DNA of 64,000 bases from Austwickia sp. GTDB lineage: Bacteria; Actinomycetota; Actinomycetes; Actinomycetales; Dermatophilaceae. Every line of letters begins with the position of its first letter. The stretch's first letter is position 1. The notes under the pieces were generated by a model. The model did not search any database. It saw only the letters and a program-made list of their open reading frames with translations, and was not told where the DNA came from. The stretch covers positions 124,001-188,000 of the forward strand of contig JADJTI010000004.1 of the NCBI GenBank assembly GCA_016711265.1, in the 5' to 3' direction. Made by a program: the position numbers and the translations under genes. This document shows positions 23,681-33,191 of the stretch, piece by piece.

Positions 23681-26190
23681 TGCGCTCCACCACCCTTGCT
23701 GAGCGTGACGATGTCTCCCGCGATCGAGCCGAGCTCCACGCGGACCCGGGAACCCGGGGAGTTGGTCGGGACCCACACCACGTGGTCGACCATGCCCTCG
23801 GTGATCTCCGCGGGCAGCGTCAGCGAACCGCGCGGTGAGGTGATGGTGACGGCCATCCCGTCGACCACGTCGAGTCGCTGGGCGGTGGTCGGCGAGATCC
23901 TCGCCCTGGCCAGCGGCGCCGTACCGGCCAAGAACGGTTCACCGTCCTGAAGGCGCCCGGCGTCCAGGAGGTGATGCCAGGTGGCCAGGACCGCCTCGCC
24001 CGTGGCCAGCTTGCCGACCCCACCACCGACGCCGCCGGGCTTGACCGGACGGGACCCCGACCAGCTGCCCAGCGACCGCATCTCGGCGCGAGTGGCCTCC
24101 AGGGTGGGCAGTCCCAGCCAGGCATCCATCTCGTCGGCGAGCAGGTGCAACACCCGGTGGTCGCCCATCGCGTTGCTGTCCAGGGCGGCCTCGAACGGGA
24201 TCAGCCGGCCCTCCCAGTTGACGAAGGCGCCGGCCTTCTCGGCCAGGGGGGCGATCGGCAGCACGACGTCGGCCTCATCGGTGGCTCGGCTGGTCCGCAG
24301 CTCCAGGCTGACCGTGAACGCCCGGCGCAACGCCTGCGCGGCCAGCGCCGGGTCGGGCAGATCGGACAGTTCGACCCCGCCGACCACGAGCCCGGCCAGG
24401 GCGCCCGAGGCCGCATCGGCGATGATCGCAGTGCCGTCGCGTCCCGCGCGGGTGGTGGCGGGCGGCGTACCCCAGGCTTGTGCGAGATCGACCCAGGCCT
24501 GCGGGTCGTGCGCGGGACGGCCCCCGGGTAGCAGGGTGGGCAGGCAGCCGGCTTCCAGTGCCCCGCGCTCACCGGCGCGCCGCGGGATCCACGCCAACCG
24601 CGCGCCCGTGGACTCGGCCAGCGCCGCTGCGGCCGTCAATGCTCCCGGCACGGTGGCCAGCCGCTCACCGACGAGGATGACGGCGTCACCTTCAGCGAGC
24701 GCCAGGGCGGCCGCGGACAGCGGGGGCTCGGCGCGACGATCGGCCAACGCCCCCAGGACCTCGGTCTCGGTCTTGGGCGCCGCAGGGATCAAGGTGCCGA
24801 ACATCTTGGTCAGCCCGCGGGTGGCGAACGGCGCGACCGCGAACACCTTGGTCTTCTTCGCGCGGGCCGCCTTGCGCAGCCGCAGGAAGACCATCGGCGA
24901 TTCTTCTTCGGGCTCGAAACCGACCAGCAACACGGTCTTGGCGGTTTCCAGCTCGGCGTACGTCACCGCGTCGCCGTCGGGGCCGGTGGCGACGACGTGC
25001 GTGGCGAGGAAGGCCTCCTCCTCGCCCGAATGGGGCCGCGCCCGGAAGTCGATGTCATGGGTACCCAGCACAACGCGGGCGAACTTGGCGTAGGCGTAGG
25101 CGTCTTCGCTGGAGAGCCGGCCACCCGTGAGGACTCCCACACCACCGGCCGCAGCGGCCGCTGTCAGCCCGCGCGCCGCGACCTCGATCGCTTCGGGCCA
25201 GGACGCGACCCGCAGCTGCCCGGAGGCGTCGCGCACCATCGGTTGGGTGATCCGATTCGGTTCGGTGGCGTAGGTGAACGCCCACCGGCCTTTATCGCAG
25301 TTCCATTCCTCGTTGACGGCCGGCACGTTAACGGCCATCCGGCGAAGCACCACGCCCCGGCGGTGGTCCGTCCGCAGGGTGCAACCGCTGGCGCAGTGCT
25401 CGCACGCCGACATGGTGCTCACCAGGTCGAACGGCCGGGAGCGGAAGCGGTACGCCGCCCCGGTCAGGGCGCCGACCGGGCAGATCTGCACGGTGTTGCC
25501 GGAGAAGTAGCTCTCGAACGGCTTCTCCTGGTAGGTGCCGATCTGCTGCATGGCACCGCGTTCGACGAGCGCGATGAATGGATCGCCCGCGATCTGCTCG
25601 GAGAACCGGGTGCACCGCTGGCACAGCACGCAGCGTTCCCGGTCCAGCAGCACCTGGCTGGACACGTTCACCGGCTTGGCGAAGGTGCGCTTGACGTCCA
25701 CGAACCGGGATCGGCCGCGCCCATGGGACATGGCCTGGTTCTGCAACGGGCACTCGCCGCCCTTGTCGCAGACCGGGCAGTCCAGCGGGTGGTTGATCAG
25801 CAGGAACTCCATGATGCCCTGCTGGGCCTTGTCGGCCACCGCGGAGGTGTGCTGGGTGCGGACCTCCATGCCCTCACCGACCGCCATCGCGCACGCCGGC
25901 TGCGGCTTGGGCATCGGTCGCACCTGCCCGTCCGGGCCCGGCATCGCGACGTCGACCAGGCACTGGCGGCAGGCGCCGACAGGCTCCAGCAGGGGGTGGT
26001 CGCAGAACCTCGGAATCTCGATACCGAGCTGCTCCGCAGCCCGGATGATCATCGAACCCTTGGGCACCTGGACGGTGATCCCGTCGACCTTCATGGTGAC
26101 CAGGTCGACCGGCGGGGGGCTCGCGAGCGCGGCGTCGCCACCGCTGGCGGCGGGGGTGGCGCCCGAGGCGGGACTGGACGCGACGGTCAT
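23677..26190 (-). CDS. nuoG: NADH-quinone oxidoreductase subunit G
   Basis: A protein of 837 residues. The N-terminal 2Fe-2S domain has CDHPLLEPVGACRQC and its later Cys; the His-Cys 4Fe-4S motif lies in CPVCDKGGECPLQNQAM; a further cluster lies in RCVLCQRCTRFSEQIAG. A molybdopterin-oxidoreductase-like domain follows from about residue 250, beginning with the Cys set CEHCASGCTLR, and a MopB-type C-terminal domain ends it. It passes electrons from NuoE/F to NuoI. ATG at 26190 overlaps nuoF. Confidence 0.95.
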   Translation of the reverse strand: MTVASSPASGATPAASGGDAALASPPPVDLVTMKVDGITVQVPKGSMIIRAAEQLGIEIPRFCDHPLLEPVGACRQCLVDVAMPGPDGQVRPMPKPQPACAMAVGEGMEVRTQHTSAVADKAQQGIMEFLLINHPLDCPVCDKGGECPLQNQAMSHGRGRSRFVDVKRTFAKPVNVSSQVLLDRERCVLCQRCTRFSEQIAGDPFIALVERGAMQQIGTYQEKPFESYFSGNTVQICPVGALTGAAYRFRSRPFDLVSTMSACEHCASGCTLRTDHRRGVVLRRMAVNVPAVNEEWNCDKGRWAFTYATEPNRITQPMVRDASGQLRVASWPEAIEVAARGLTAAAAAGGVGVLTGGRLSSEDAYAYAKFARVVLGTHDIDFRARPHSGEEEAFLATHVVATGPDGDAVTYAELETAKTVLLVGFEPEEESPMVFLRLRKAARAKKTKVFAVAPFATRGLTKMFGTLIPAAPKTETEVLGALADRRAEPPLSAAALALAEGDAVILVGERLATVPGALTAAAALAESTGARLAWIPRRAGERGALEAGCLPTLLPGGRPAHDPQAWVDLAQAWGTPPATTRAGRDGTAIIADAASGALAGLVVGGVELSDLPDPALAAQALRRAFTVSLELRTSRATDEADVVLPIAPLAEKAGAFVNWEGRLIPFEAALDSNAMGDHRVLHLLADEMDAWLGLPTLEATRAEMRSLGSWSGSRPVKPGGVGGGVGKLATGEAVLATWHHLLDAGRLQDGEPFLAGTAPLARARISPTTAQRLDVVDGMAVTITSPRGSLTLPAEITEGMVDHVVWVPTNSPGSRVRVELGSIAGDIVTLSKGGGAQ

Positions 26191-27542
26191 GAACCCACGC
26201 CTTCCTTCACGGACGGGCCGGCCTTCGAGGCCTGCGCTGACCCCTGTGGGGAGTCGAACAGGGTGCTGCGGTGCGGTGGGAAGAGTTCGTCGGCGGGGGT
26301 GTGCATACCCTGCTCGAACTCCTCTCGGAAGTACTTGATGCCCGAGGCCACCGGGGAGGTGGCGGCATCACCGAGGGCGCAGAACGACCGGCCCAGAAGG
26401 TTGTCACAAATATCGAGCAGGGTCTCGATGTCGCCGGCCTGGCCCTTGCCGTCCACCAGGCGCTGCATGATCTGCCGCATCCACCAGTTGCCTTCGCGGC
26501 AGGGGGTGCACTTGCCGCACGACTCGTGGGCGTAGAACTCGATCCAGCGGGACACCGCGCGGACCACCGAGACCGTCTCGTCGAAGATCTGCAGCGCGCG
26601 GGTGCCCAGCATGGACCCCTCTTTGGCGACCGAGTCGAAGTCCAGCGGTACGTCGAGGTGGGCATCGGTGAACAACGGCGTGGAGGATCCGCCCGGTGTC
26701 CAGAACTTCAGCCGGTGACCTTCCCGGATGCCGCCGGCCATGTCGATCAGCTCGCGCAACGTGATGCCGAGGGGGGCTTCGTACTGCCCCGGCCGGGTGA
26801 CATGCCCGGAGAGGCTGAAGAACCCAAACCCCGTGGAACGCTCGGTGCCCATCTCCTTGAACCAGTCGGGCCCGAATCGCATGATCGAGGGCACCGAGGC
26901 GATGGATTCGACGTTGTTGATGACCGTGGGCCGCGCGTACAACCCGGCCACCGCGGGGAACGGCGGCTTCAACCGGGGCTGGCCGCGGCGGCCCTCCAGA
27001 GAGTCCAGCAGCGCGGTCTCTTCACCGCAGATGTAGGCCCCGGCCCCGGCATGGGCGGTGATGTCCAGGTCGAACCCGGTCCCCAGGATGTTCCTGCCGA
27101 GATAGCCCGCGTCGTAGGCCTCCTGCACCGCGTTCATCAGCCGGCGGTAGACGTGCACGACCTCCCCGCGCAGGTACACGAACGCGTGGTGGCAGCCGAT
27201 CGCGTAAGAGGTGATGATCATCCCCTCGATCAGCGCGTGCGGGTTGGCCATCAAGGTCGGGATGTCCTTGCAGGTGCCCGGCTCGGATTCGTCCGCGTTC
27301 ACCACGAGGTAGCGCGGTCCCCCGTCGGGGGGAGGCAGGAAGCCCCATTTCATGCCCATCGGGAAGCCCGCGCCACCACGGCCCCGAAGGGAGGAGTCCT
27401 TGGCCGCCTGGACCAGGGTCTGCGGGTCCTTGGTCAACGCCTCGCGCATCGCCCGGTATCCATCGAACCGCTCGTACGTCGCCCGCGTCCAGGACTGCGG
27501 TTGGTCCCAGATCCGGCTGAGCACCGGCGTCAGCTGGGTCAT
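26187..27542 (-). CDS. nuoF: NADH-quinone oxidoreductase subunit F
   Basis: A protein of 451 residues, the NADH and FMN site. GRGGAGFPMGMKWGF is the nucleotide-binding loop, GAGAYICGEETALLDSLEG the FMN segment, and SCGKCTPCREG with a later Cys holds cluster N3. ATG at 27542 overlaps nuoE as ATGA. Confidence 0.96.
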   Translation of the reverse strand: MTQLTPVLSRIWDQPQSWTRATYERFDGYRAMREALTKDPQTLVQAAKDSSLRGRGGAGFPMGMKWGFLPPPDGGPRYLVVNADESEPGTCKDIPTLMANPHALIEGMIITSYAIGCHHAFVYLRGEVVHVYRRLMNAVQEAYDAGYLGRNILGTGFDLDITAHAGAGAYICGEETALLDSLEGRRGQPRLKPPFPAVAGLYARPTVINNVESIASVPSIMRFGPDWFKEMGTERSTGFGFFSLSGHVTRPGQYEAPLGITLRELIDMAGGIREGHRLKFWTPGGSSTPLFTDAHLDVPLDFDSVAKEGSMLGTRALQIFDETVSVVRAVSRWIEFYAHESCGKCTPCREGNWWMRQIMQRLVDGKGQAGDIETLLDICDNLLGRSFCALGDAATSPVASGIKYFREEFEQGMHTPADELFPPHRSTLFDSPQGSAQASKAGPSVKEGVGS

Positions 27543-28372
27543 GACGTCGTCTTCCTCTCATCGGAGCCGGATCGCTGCGCCGAGGAGTGCTCCTGGCCGG
27601 TCTTGGGGTGGGCGTCCGTCGCGGCCTGCGGGCTCGAATCCTCATCGGATCCGGCGTGGTAACCGCCTTCGCCCGGCGCGGTCCACCCGCGTTCGTGAGC
27701 CAGCCGCAATCCGGTCAGCGAGGCCTCGCCTGCACCGACGCCCTCGTCGTGGCGACCGTCCGGGAAGCCGGCCAGCACCCGGGAGATCTCGGTGAAGGTG
27801 GCCACCGTCTGGGCACCCCGGCTGGGGTGCACCGGGCGCCCCGCGCGCAGGTCGTCCACCAGCGCGATGGTGGACTGCGGGGTCATGGTGTCGAAGAACT
27901 CCCAGTTGGTCATGACGACCGGGGCATAATCGCAGGCGGCGTTGCACTCCAGCCGCTCCAGGGTGATCCGGCCATCGGCGGTGGTCTCGTCGTGGCCGAC
28001 ACCCAGGTGCGCGCTGACGGCCTCCCAGATGGCGTCCCCGCCCATCACGGCGCACAGCGTGTTCACGCAGACCCCCACGGTGTACTCCCCGTTGCGGTGC
28101 CGTTTGTACTGCGTGTAGAAGGTCGCGACGCCGCTGACCTCGGCGGCGCTCAGGTCGAGCACCTGCGCGCAGAACTCGATGCCCCTGGTCGAGATGTACC
28201 CGTCCACGCTCTGGACGAGGTGCAGCAGCGGCAGCAGCGCCGATCGCTTGTGCGGGTACCGCGCGCAGACCGCGTCGGCGTCGGCCAACAGACTGGCCAA
28301 CACCTGCTCGTCGTACGGTTGAAGGGTCTGACTCGGCTGCGAACCGTAGTTGGGTGCGGTGCCGTGGCCCAT
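27539..28372 (-). CDS. nuoE: NADH-quinone oxidoreductase subunit E
   Basis: A protein of 277 residues with a thioredoxin-like 2Fe-2S domain. The cluster Cys are VCVNTLCAVMGG and LECNAACDYAPVV. About 80 residues beyond the domain form a charged, low-complexity tail, longer than in enteric NuoE (about 166 residues). ATG at 28372 shares one base with the nuoD stop (TGATG). Confidence 0.94.
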   Translation of the reverse strand: MGHGTAPNYGSQPSQTLQPYDEQVLASLLADADAVCARYPHKRSALLPLLHLVQSVDGYISTRGIEFCAQVLDLSAAEVSGVATFYTQYKRHRNGEYTVGVCVNTLCAVMGGDAIWEAVSAHLGVGHDETTADGRITLERLECNAACDYAPVVMTNWEFFDTMTPQSTIALVDDLRAGRPVHPSRGAQTVATFTEISRVLAGFPDGRHDEGVGAGEASLTGLRLAHERGWTAPGEGGYHAGSDEDSSPQAATDAHPKTGQEHSSAQRSGSDERKTTS

Positions 28373-29760
28373 CAGCGGTCCACCCCTCCCAGGACGGGGT
28401 CGATTGACGCCACCGCCACGACGGTGTCGGCGACCGTGCCGCCTTCGACCATCGCGGCCGCGGCCTGCAGGTTGTTGAAGCCCGGGTCCCGGAAGTGCGC
28501 CCGGTACGGGCGGGTTCCACCGTCGGAGACCAGGTGACAGCCCAGCTCACCCTTGGCGGACTCGACCCGGGTGTACACCTGACCCGGCGGCACCCGGAAG
28601 CCTTCGGTGACCAGCTTGAAGTGATGGATCAGGGACTCCATCGAGTCGCCCATGATCTCCTTGATGTGGGCCAGGCTGTTGCCCTGGCCGTCGGCGCCGA
28701 CCGACAGCTGGGCCGGCCAGCCGATGTTCTTGTCGGTGACCATCACCGGGCCGCCGACCTGGTGCAACCGGTCCAGGCACTGGTCGATGAGCCGCAGCGA
28801 CTCGTGGATCTCGCCGAAGCGAACCCGGATCCGGCCGTAGGCATCCGAGCTGTCCCAGGTGGGAACGTCGAAGTCGTAGGTCTCGTAACCGCAGTACGGC
28901 AGGGCCTTGCGCAGGTCGTAGGGCATCCCCGTGGCCCGAAGGATCGGACCGGTCACCCCCAGCGCCATGCACCCGGTGACATCGAGGTAGGCGACGTCGC
29001 ACATCCGGCCCTTGACGATCGGGTTCTCCAGGATGAGCGCTTCGAGCTCACGCAACCCGCGGCGTACCTTGGGCAGCTCGGCGTCGAAAGCCTCTTGGAA
29101 GCCGCTCGGCATGTCCTGGGACACCCCGCCGGGACGGATGAACGCGTTGTTCATCCGCAGGCCGGTGATCAGCTCGATGAGCCTCAGCACGCACTCGCGG
29201 TCCCGGAAGCCGAACTCCATGACCGTGCTGGCGCCGAGTTCCAGGCCACCGGTGGCGATGGCCACCAGGTGGCTGGAGATCCGGGTCAGCTCGCACAGCA
29301 GCACCCGCATGATGGTGGCGCGCTCGGGCACCTGGTCGGTGATCCCGAGCAGCTTCTCCACGCCCAGGCAGTAGACGAGCTCCTGGAACAACGGGGTCAG
29401 GTAGTCCATCCGGGTGCACAACGTGGTGCCCTGGACCCAGGTTCGGTGCTCCATCGTCTTCTCGATGCCGGTGTGCAGGTAGCCGATGGCGATCCGGCAC
29501 TCGGTGACATACTCGCCGTCCAGCTCCAGGACCATGCGCAGCACGCCGTGCGTCGACGGGTGCTGCGGACCCATGTTGACGATGATCCGCTCGTCGCGGT
29601 TGGCGACTGCCTCGGCGACGAGCTGATCCCAGTCCCCGCCCTCGGCGGTGAAGACCCGCCCGCTCTCGGACTCGGTGGCGCCGGCGGTGGCGAAGACGTC
29701 CTCGGTGGTCGTCTCGCCAGACATCCCCGCATCTGCGGTGGGGTCGAAGGCTGTGGACAT
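28372..29760 (-). CDS. nuoD: NADH-quinone oxidoreductase subunit D
   Basis: A protein of 462 residues, the 49-kDa quinone-site subunit. NMGPQHPSTHGVLRMVLELD contains the loop His residues, and the IGYLHTGIEKTMEHRTW and FREPGGVSQDM-like (IRPGGVSQDMPSGF) segments are canonical. The first 65 residues are an acidic extension. ATG at 29760 abuts nuoC by a one-base overlap. Confidence 0.95.
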   Translation of the reverse strand: MSTAFDPTADAGMSGETTTEDVFATAGATESESGRVFTAEGGDWDQLVAEAVANRDERIIVNMGPQHPSTHGVLRMVLELDGEYVTECRIAIGYLHTGIEKTMEHRTWVQGTTLCTRMDYLTPLFQELVYCLGVEKLLGITDQVPERATIMRVLLCELTRISSHLVAIATGGLELGASTVMEFGFRDRECVLRLIELITGLRMNNAFIRPGGVSQDMPSGFQEAFDAELPKVRRGLRELEALILENPIVKGRMCDVAYLDVTGCMALGVTGPILRATGMPYDLRKALPYCGYETYDFDVPTWDSSDAYGRIRVRFGEIHESLRLIDQCLDRLHQVGGPVMVTDKNIGWPAQLSVGADGQGNSLAHIKEIMGDSMESLIHHFKLVTEGFRVPPGQVYTRVESAKGELGCHLVSDGGTRPYRAHFRDPGFNNLQAAAAMVEGGTVADTVVAVASIDPVLGGVDR

Positions 29761-30476
29761 CAGTGGTAGGTCCTCCGCGTCTCCGGCGGTGCGTTGGTGG
29801 CGCCCTTGAACTCCACCGGAATGCCGCCCAACGGGTAATCCTTGCGTTGCGGATGGCCGGGCCAGTCATCCGGCATGAGGATGCGGGTCAGCGCCGGGTG
29901 GTCATCGAAGATCACGCCGAAGAAGTCCCAGGTCTCGCGCTCGTGCCAGGTCGCCGCTGGGTAGATCTCGACGATGGAGGGCACGTGCGGGTCGCCGTCG
30001 GGGCAGCTGACCTCGACGCGCAGCTCCCGCGACCCGTGGGTGATCGACAGGAAGTGGTAGACGACGTGCAGCTCGGCGCCGGGGTCGTGGGGGAAGTGCA
30101 CCCCCGAGACCGAGGAGCAGATCTCGAAGCGCAGCGACGGTTCGTCCCGCAGTGCCCGGACCACGCTGAGCAGGTGCTCGCGCCGGACCACCAGGGTCAT
30201 CTCGCCGTGGTGCGTGGTCACCCGCTGGACGGAGTCGACGTACGACGCCCCGCCGCGCCGGGTCAGGGCCTCCTCCAAGCGGTCGGCGATCTCGTCGGCG
30301 TACCCGCCGTAGGGGCGCACCGCGGCGCCGGGGAACGCGATCGGGGCGACCAGTCCGCCGTACCCGCTGGTGTCCCCGCCCTGATGGGGGCCGAACATCC
30401 CGGTGCGCACACCACGGACCACCGGGTCGGGGGCGCTGCCGGGCTCGGCCGGCAGATTGGGGGTGTCGGCGCTCAT
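29760..30476 (-). CDS. nuoC: NADH-quinone oxidoreductase subunit C
   Basis: A protein of 238 residues, the 30-kDa subunit. Signature WHERETWDFFGVIFDDHPAL followed by MPDDWPGHPQRKDYPLGG. The first 70 residues are a variable extension. It supports NuoD at the base of the peripheral arm. ATG at 30476 overlaps nuoB (ATGA). A second, diverged NuoC-like protein is at 11507-12112. Confidence 0.95.
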   Translation of the reverse strand: MSADTPNLPAEPGSAPDPVVRGVRTGMFGPHQGGDTSGYGGLVAPIAFPGAAVRPYGGYADEIADRLEEALTRRGGASYVDSVQRVTTHHGEMTLVVRREHLLSVVRALRDEPSLRFEICSSVSGVHFPHDPGAELHVVYHFLSITHGSRELRVEVSCPDGDPHVPSIVEIYPAATWHERETWDFFGVIFDDHPALTRILMPDDWPGHPQRKDYPLGGIPVEFKGATNAPPETRRTYH

Positions 30477-31054
30477 CGGGCGATCTCCTGCCGGTGACCG
30501 ATGGTCAGCAGTCCGACCTGCTGAGAGGTGGGTACGGCGGCCAGGGCGGCGGCCTCGGCGGCGCGCGCAGCCTTCTTGCGGTCCACGCCCATCGGGGCGT
30601 TCTGGATCTGCTCATGCAACGTCAGGAAGGCGTGCATCAGCATCTCCGGCCGGGGTGGGCAGCCGGGCAGGTACACGTCCACGGGGACGATGTGGTCGGC
30701 ACCCTGGACGATCGCGTAGTTGTTGAACATGCCGCCGGAGGAGGCGCACACCCCCATCGAGATGACCCACTTGGGCTCGGGCATCTGGTCGTAGACCTGA
30801 CGCAGCACCGGAGCCATCTTGTTGCTGAGCCGGCCGGCGATGCACATGACGTCGGCCTGCCGCGGCGAGGCCCCGGACTTCTCCATCCCGAAGCGGGCCA
30901 TGTCGAAGTCGGGACCACCGGTGGCCATCATCTCGATGGCACAACAGGCCAGCCCGAAGGTCGCTAGCCAGGTGGACCGCTTCTGGAGGTTCCCGGCCAG
31001 CTGGGCCAGGTTTGCCGTGAAGACCCCCGAGGGGAGCTTGTCCTCGATGCCCAT
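30473..31054 (-). CDS. nuoB: NADH-quinone oxidoreductase subunit B
   Basis: A protein of 193 residues with the cluster-N2 cysteines: CC in TFGLACCAIEMMATGG, one in SMGVCASSGGMFNNYAIVQG and one in VYLPGCPPRPEML. N2 is the last redox centre before quinone. ATG at 31054 (MGIEDKLPSG) shares one base with the nuoA stop (TGATG). Confidence 0.96.
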   Translation of the reverse strand: MGIEDKLPSGVFTANLAQLAGNLQKRSTWLATFGLACCAIEMMATGGPDFDMARFGMEKSGASPRQADVMCIAGRLSNKMAPVLRQVYDQMPEPKWVISMGVCASSGGMFNNYAIVQGADHIVPVDVYLPGCPPRPEMLMHAFLTLHEQIQNAPMGVDRKKAARAAEAAALAAVPTSQQVGLLTIGHRQEIAR

Positions 31055-31416
31055 CAGTCCCACTCCAATCCGCCGCGCCGCCAAACGTAGGCGTAGGCGA
31101 TGAACACGGTCAGCACAAAGAGCACCATCTCGACGAGCGCGAAGAGGCCGAGCTTGTCGAAGGCCACCGCGAAGGGGAACAGGAAGACCGATTCGATGTC
31201 GAAGATGATGAAGAGCATCGCGATCGTGTAGTACTTCACCGGCACCCGGCCGCCCGCCGCGGCCGAGGGCGACGGCTCGATCCCACACTCGTAGGCGTCG
31301 AACTTGTTGCGGTTGTACCGGCGGGGCCCGATGCCGCCGAGCCCGAGCACCGACAGCGACCCGAAAGCGATGCCGAGGGCGAAGAAGATGAGAATCGGGA
31401 CGTAGGAGCCGCTCAT
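31054..31416 (-). CDS. nuoA: NADH-quinone oxidoreductase subunit A
   Basis: A protein of 120 residues with three membrane helices. The loop YNRNKFDAYECGIEP and FIIFDIESVFLFPFAVAF are the family signatures. ATG at 31416 has GGGAG about ten bases upstream; the in-frame GTG at 31425 would be only two bases from it and is rejected. First gene of the 14-gene operon. Confidence 0.95.
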   Translation of the reverse strand: MSGSYVPILIFFALGIAFGSLSVLGLGGIGPRRYNRNKFDAYECGIEPSPSAAAGGRVPVKYYTIAMLFIIFDIESVFLFPFAVAFDKLGLFALVEMVLFVLTVFIAYAYVWRRGGLEWD

Positions 31417-31484
31417 CGAAGACACGCTCCCCTTTCGGTCGCTGGTGCTGACGTCGTGGTCCTGGCCCGCCGTGGTGCCGATCT

Positions 31485-31497
31485 GCAGACAGTCTGC
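31485..31497 (-). promoter_or_regulatory. Palindrome in the nuo leader, candidate operator
   Basis: GCAGAC-A-GTCTGC, a perfect 13-bp inverted repeat about 70 bp upstream of nuoA. A possible -10 (TAGGGT, 31508-31513, minus strand) lies just upstream of it, with a poor TTGTCC -35 at 19-bp spacing. A regulator could sit here; none is identified. Confidence 0.35.
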
Positions 31498-31669
31498 CGT
31501 CTGGACGACCCTAGGACGTGTGCGGCCGTCGGGGACAATCCAGACGCTCCAAACGTCGTCATCCTAGTGAATCCCGCTGCGGTCCGGTTGCCCGGCCCGC
31601 CCGCGGGTCGCCGCCGACGATGCTGACGATGCTGCCTTGGGCGCGGGAGACCTCCACCGCAGCACCGGG

Positions 31670-33037
31670 TCATGCCGACGGCGCGATCCGGCTCAACACC
31701 TGCAGCAGCCGATCATCGAAGCGCCCCCCGCGCGGCTCGCCCAGGTTGGCCATCACCTTCAGCAGCACCCGCATGAGTGGCGTCAGCGGCAGACCGTACT
31801 TCACTGCCAGGCGCATCACCTCGGGGTGTCCGATGAGCTGGGCGAACCCCCGCCCCAGCGTGAAGTAGCCACCCAGCTCGGCCTTCATCACCCGCTGGTA
31901 CGACGCCAGCACCCGTTCGCGGTGGGCGGCGTCGCCGCGGGCCAACGCCTGAGCGATGATCTCGGCCGCGATCCGGCCCGACTCCATCGCGTAGTCGATG
32001 CCTTCGCCGTTGAAGGGGTTGACCATCCCGCCGGCATCGCCCACCAGCAGCAAGCCGTCGGCGTACAGGGGTTGACGGTTGAAGGCCATCGGCAGCGCGG
32101 CGCCGCGGATCGGGGCCGTACGGGTGTCATCGCTGCAGGTCCACTGCGCCGGCATGGTGGCCACCCAGCGGCGCAGCACGTCCTTGTAGTCCACGGTCCC
32201 GAAGGCCGGGGAGGTGTCCAGCATCCCGAGGCCGATGTTCGTCATGCCATCGCCGGTGCCGAACAGCCAGCCGTAGCCCGGCAGCAGGATCTTCTTGGTG
32301 GCCGGGTCGCGCAGACTGGCCGGGTCGGCGTGCGGGTCGGCCGGCACCCACAGTTCCAGCCAGGACTCCAGGTAGTCGTCGTCGGTGCGGCTGGGGCTCT
32401 CGTAGTACGTCCGGACGGCCACCCCCATCGGGCGGTCCTCGCGCTTCTCGCGGCCCATGGCTAGAGAGATGCGCGAGGAGTTGCCGTCCGCGGCGACGAC
32501 GACCGGGGCGCGGAAGGTCCGGGTCGCGCCGGTGGCCCGGCCCCGCTCATCCATCACCTTGGCCAACACCCCGGTGATCGGGCCGTTGGCGCCATCGGCC
32601 CGGATGGCGGCAGTGACATTGGTGCGTTCCAGCAACCGGGCACCCCGCGCGGCGGCGAACCGCGCCAGCGTCTCATCGAGCACTGCGCGCCGCCGGACCA
32701 TGCCGTACGGCGGGAACTCCGCCACATCCGGCCAGTCCAGTTGCAGCCGGTGACCGCCGCCGACGATCCGCAGACCCTTGTTGCGCACCCACCCCTCGGT
32801 GGGCACCCCGAGATGGATGAGCTCGCGGACGGCGCGCGGGGTCAGCCCGTCGCCGCAGACCTTGTCGCGGGGGAAGGTGCCCTTCTCCAGCAGCAGGACG
32901 TCCAGGCCGTGCATCGCCAGGTACGCCGCCGTGGTGGAGCCTCCGGGACCGGCGCCGACCACGATCACGTCGGCGCTCTCATCCCCGCGAGGATCGGTGG
33001 AGGCGCCAGGACCTGCGGTGGTGACGGCGTCGTTCAC
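31670..33037 (-). CDS. menJ: Geranylgeranyl reductase family FAD protein, MenJ-like
   Basis: A protein of 455 residues. N-terminal FAD Rossmann motif VIVVGAGPGGSTTAAYLAM, then VCGDGLTPRAV, the middle DG motif (VVAADGNSSRI), and GLLLVGDAGGMVNPFNGEGI, all typical of the geranylgeranyl reductase family. In mycobacteria the homologue MenJ saturates one isoprene unit of menaquinone; the location between nuoA and menF supports the same role here. GTG at 33037 sits 6 bases after a TAGGTT box. Divergent from menF. Confidence 0.85.
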   Translation of the reverse strand: MNDAVTTAGPGASTDPRGDESADVIVVGAGPGGSTTAAYLAMHGLDVLLLEKGTFPRDKVCGDGLTPRAVRELIHLGVPTEGWVRNKGLRIVGGGHRLQLDWPDVAEFPPYGMVRRRAVLDETLARFAAARGARLLERTNVTAAIRADGANGPITGVLAKVMDERGRATGATRTFRAPVVVAADGNSSRISLAMGREKREDRPMGVAVRTYYESPSRTDDDYLESWLELWVPADPHADPASLRDPATKKILLPGYGWLFGTGDGMTNIGLGMLDTSPAFGTVDYKDVLRRWVATMPAQWTCSDDTRTAPIRGAALPMAFNRQPLYADGLLLVGDAGGMVNPFNGEGIDYAMESGRIAAEIIAQALARGDAAHRERVLASYQRVMKAELGGYFTLGRGFAQLIGHPEVMRLAVKYGLPLTPLMRVLLKVMANLGEPRGGRFDDRLLQVLSRIAPSA

Positions 33038-33043
33038 GCAGCC

Positions 33044-33049
33044 AACCTA
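33044..33049 (-). promoter_or_regulatory. -10 box, leaderless promoter of menJ
   Basis: TAGGTT on the minus strand, 6 bases before the GTG at 33037. Confidence 0.5.
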
Positions 33050-33177
33050 ACTCACCGGCACGCGACCGGCGCTGCCCGGGTGTCGCAGGTCGACAGCGCC
33101 GTCAGCGCCGTCAGCGATCGACAACAGGTTCGAGGGCAGGTATCGACGTACGGACGGCGGGCATCACGCGGGGTGCG

Positions 33178-33183
33178 TAGGCT
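33178..33183 (+). promoter_or_regulatory. -10 box of menF
   Basis: TAGGCT, 8 bases before the GTG at 33192. This favours GTG over the in-frame TTG at 33183, which overlaps the box. Confidence 0.45.
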
Positions 33184-33191
33184 TGCCCCTT

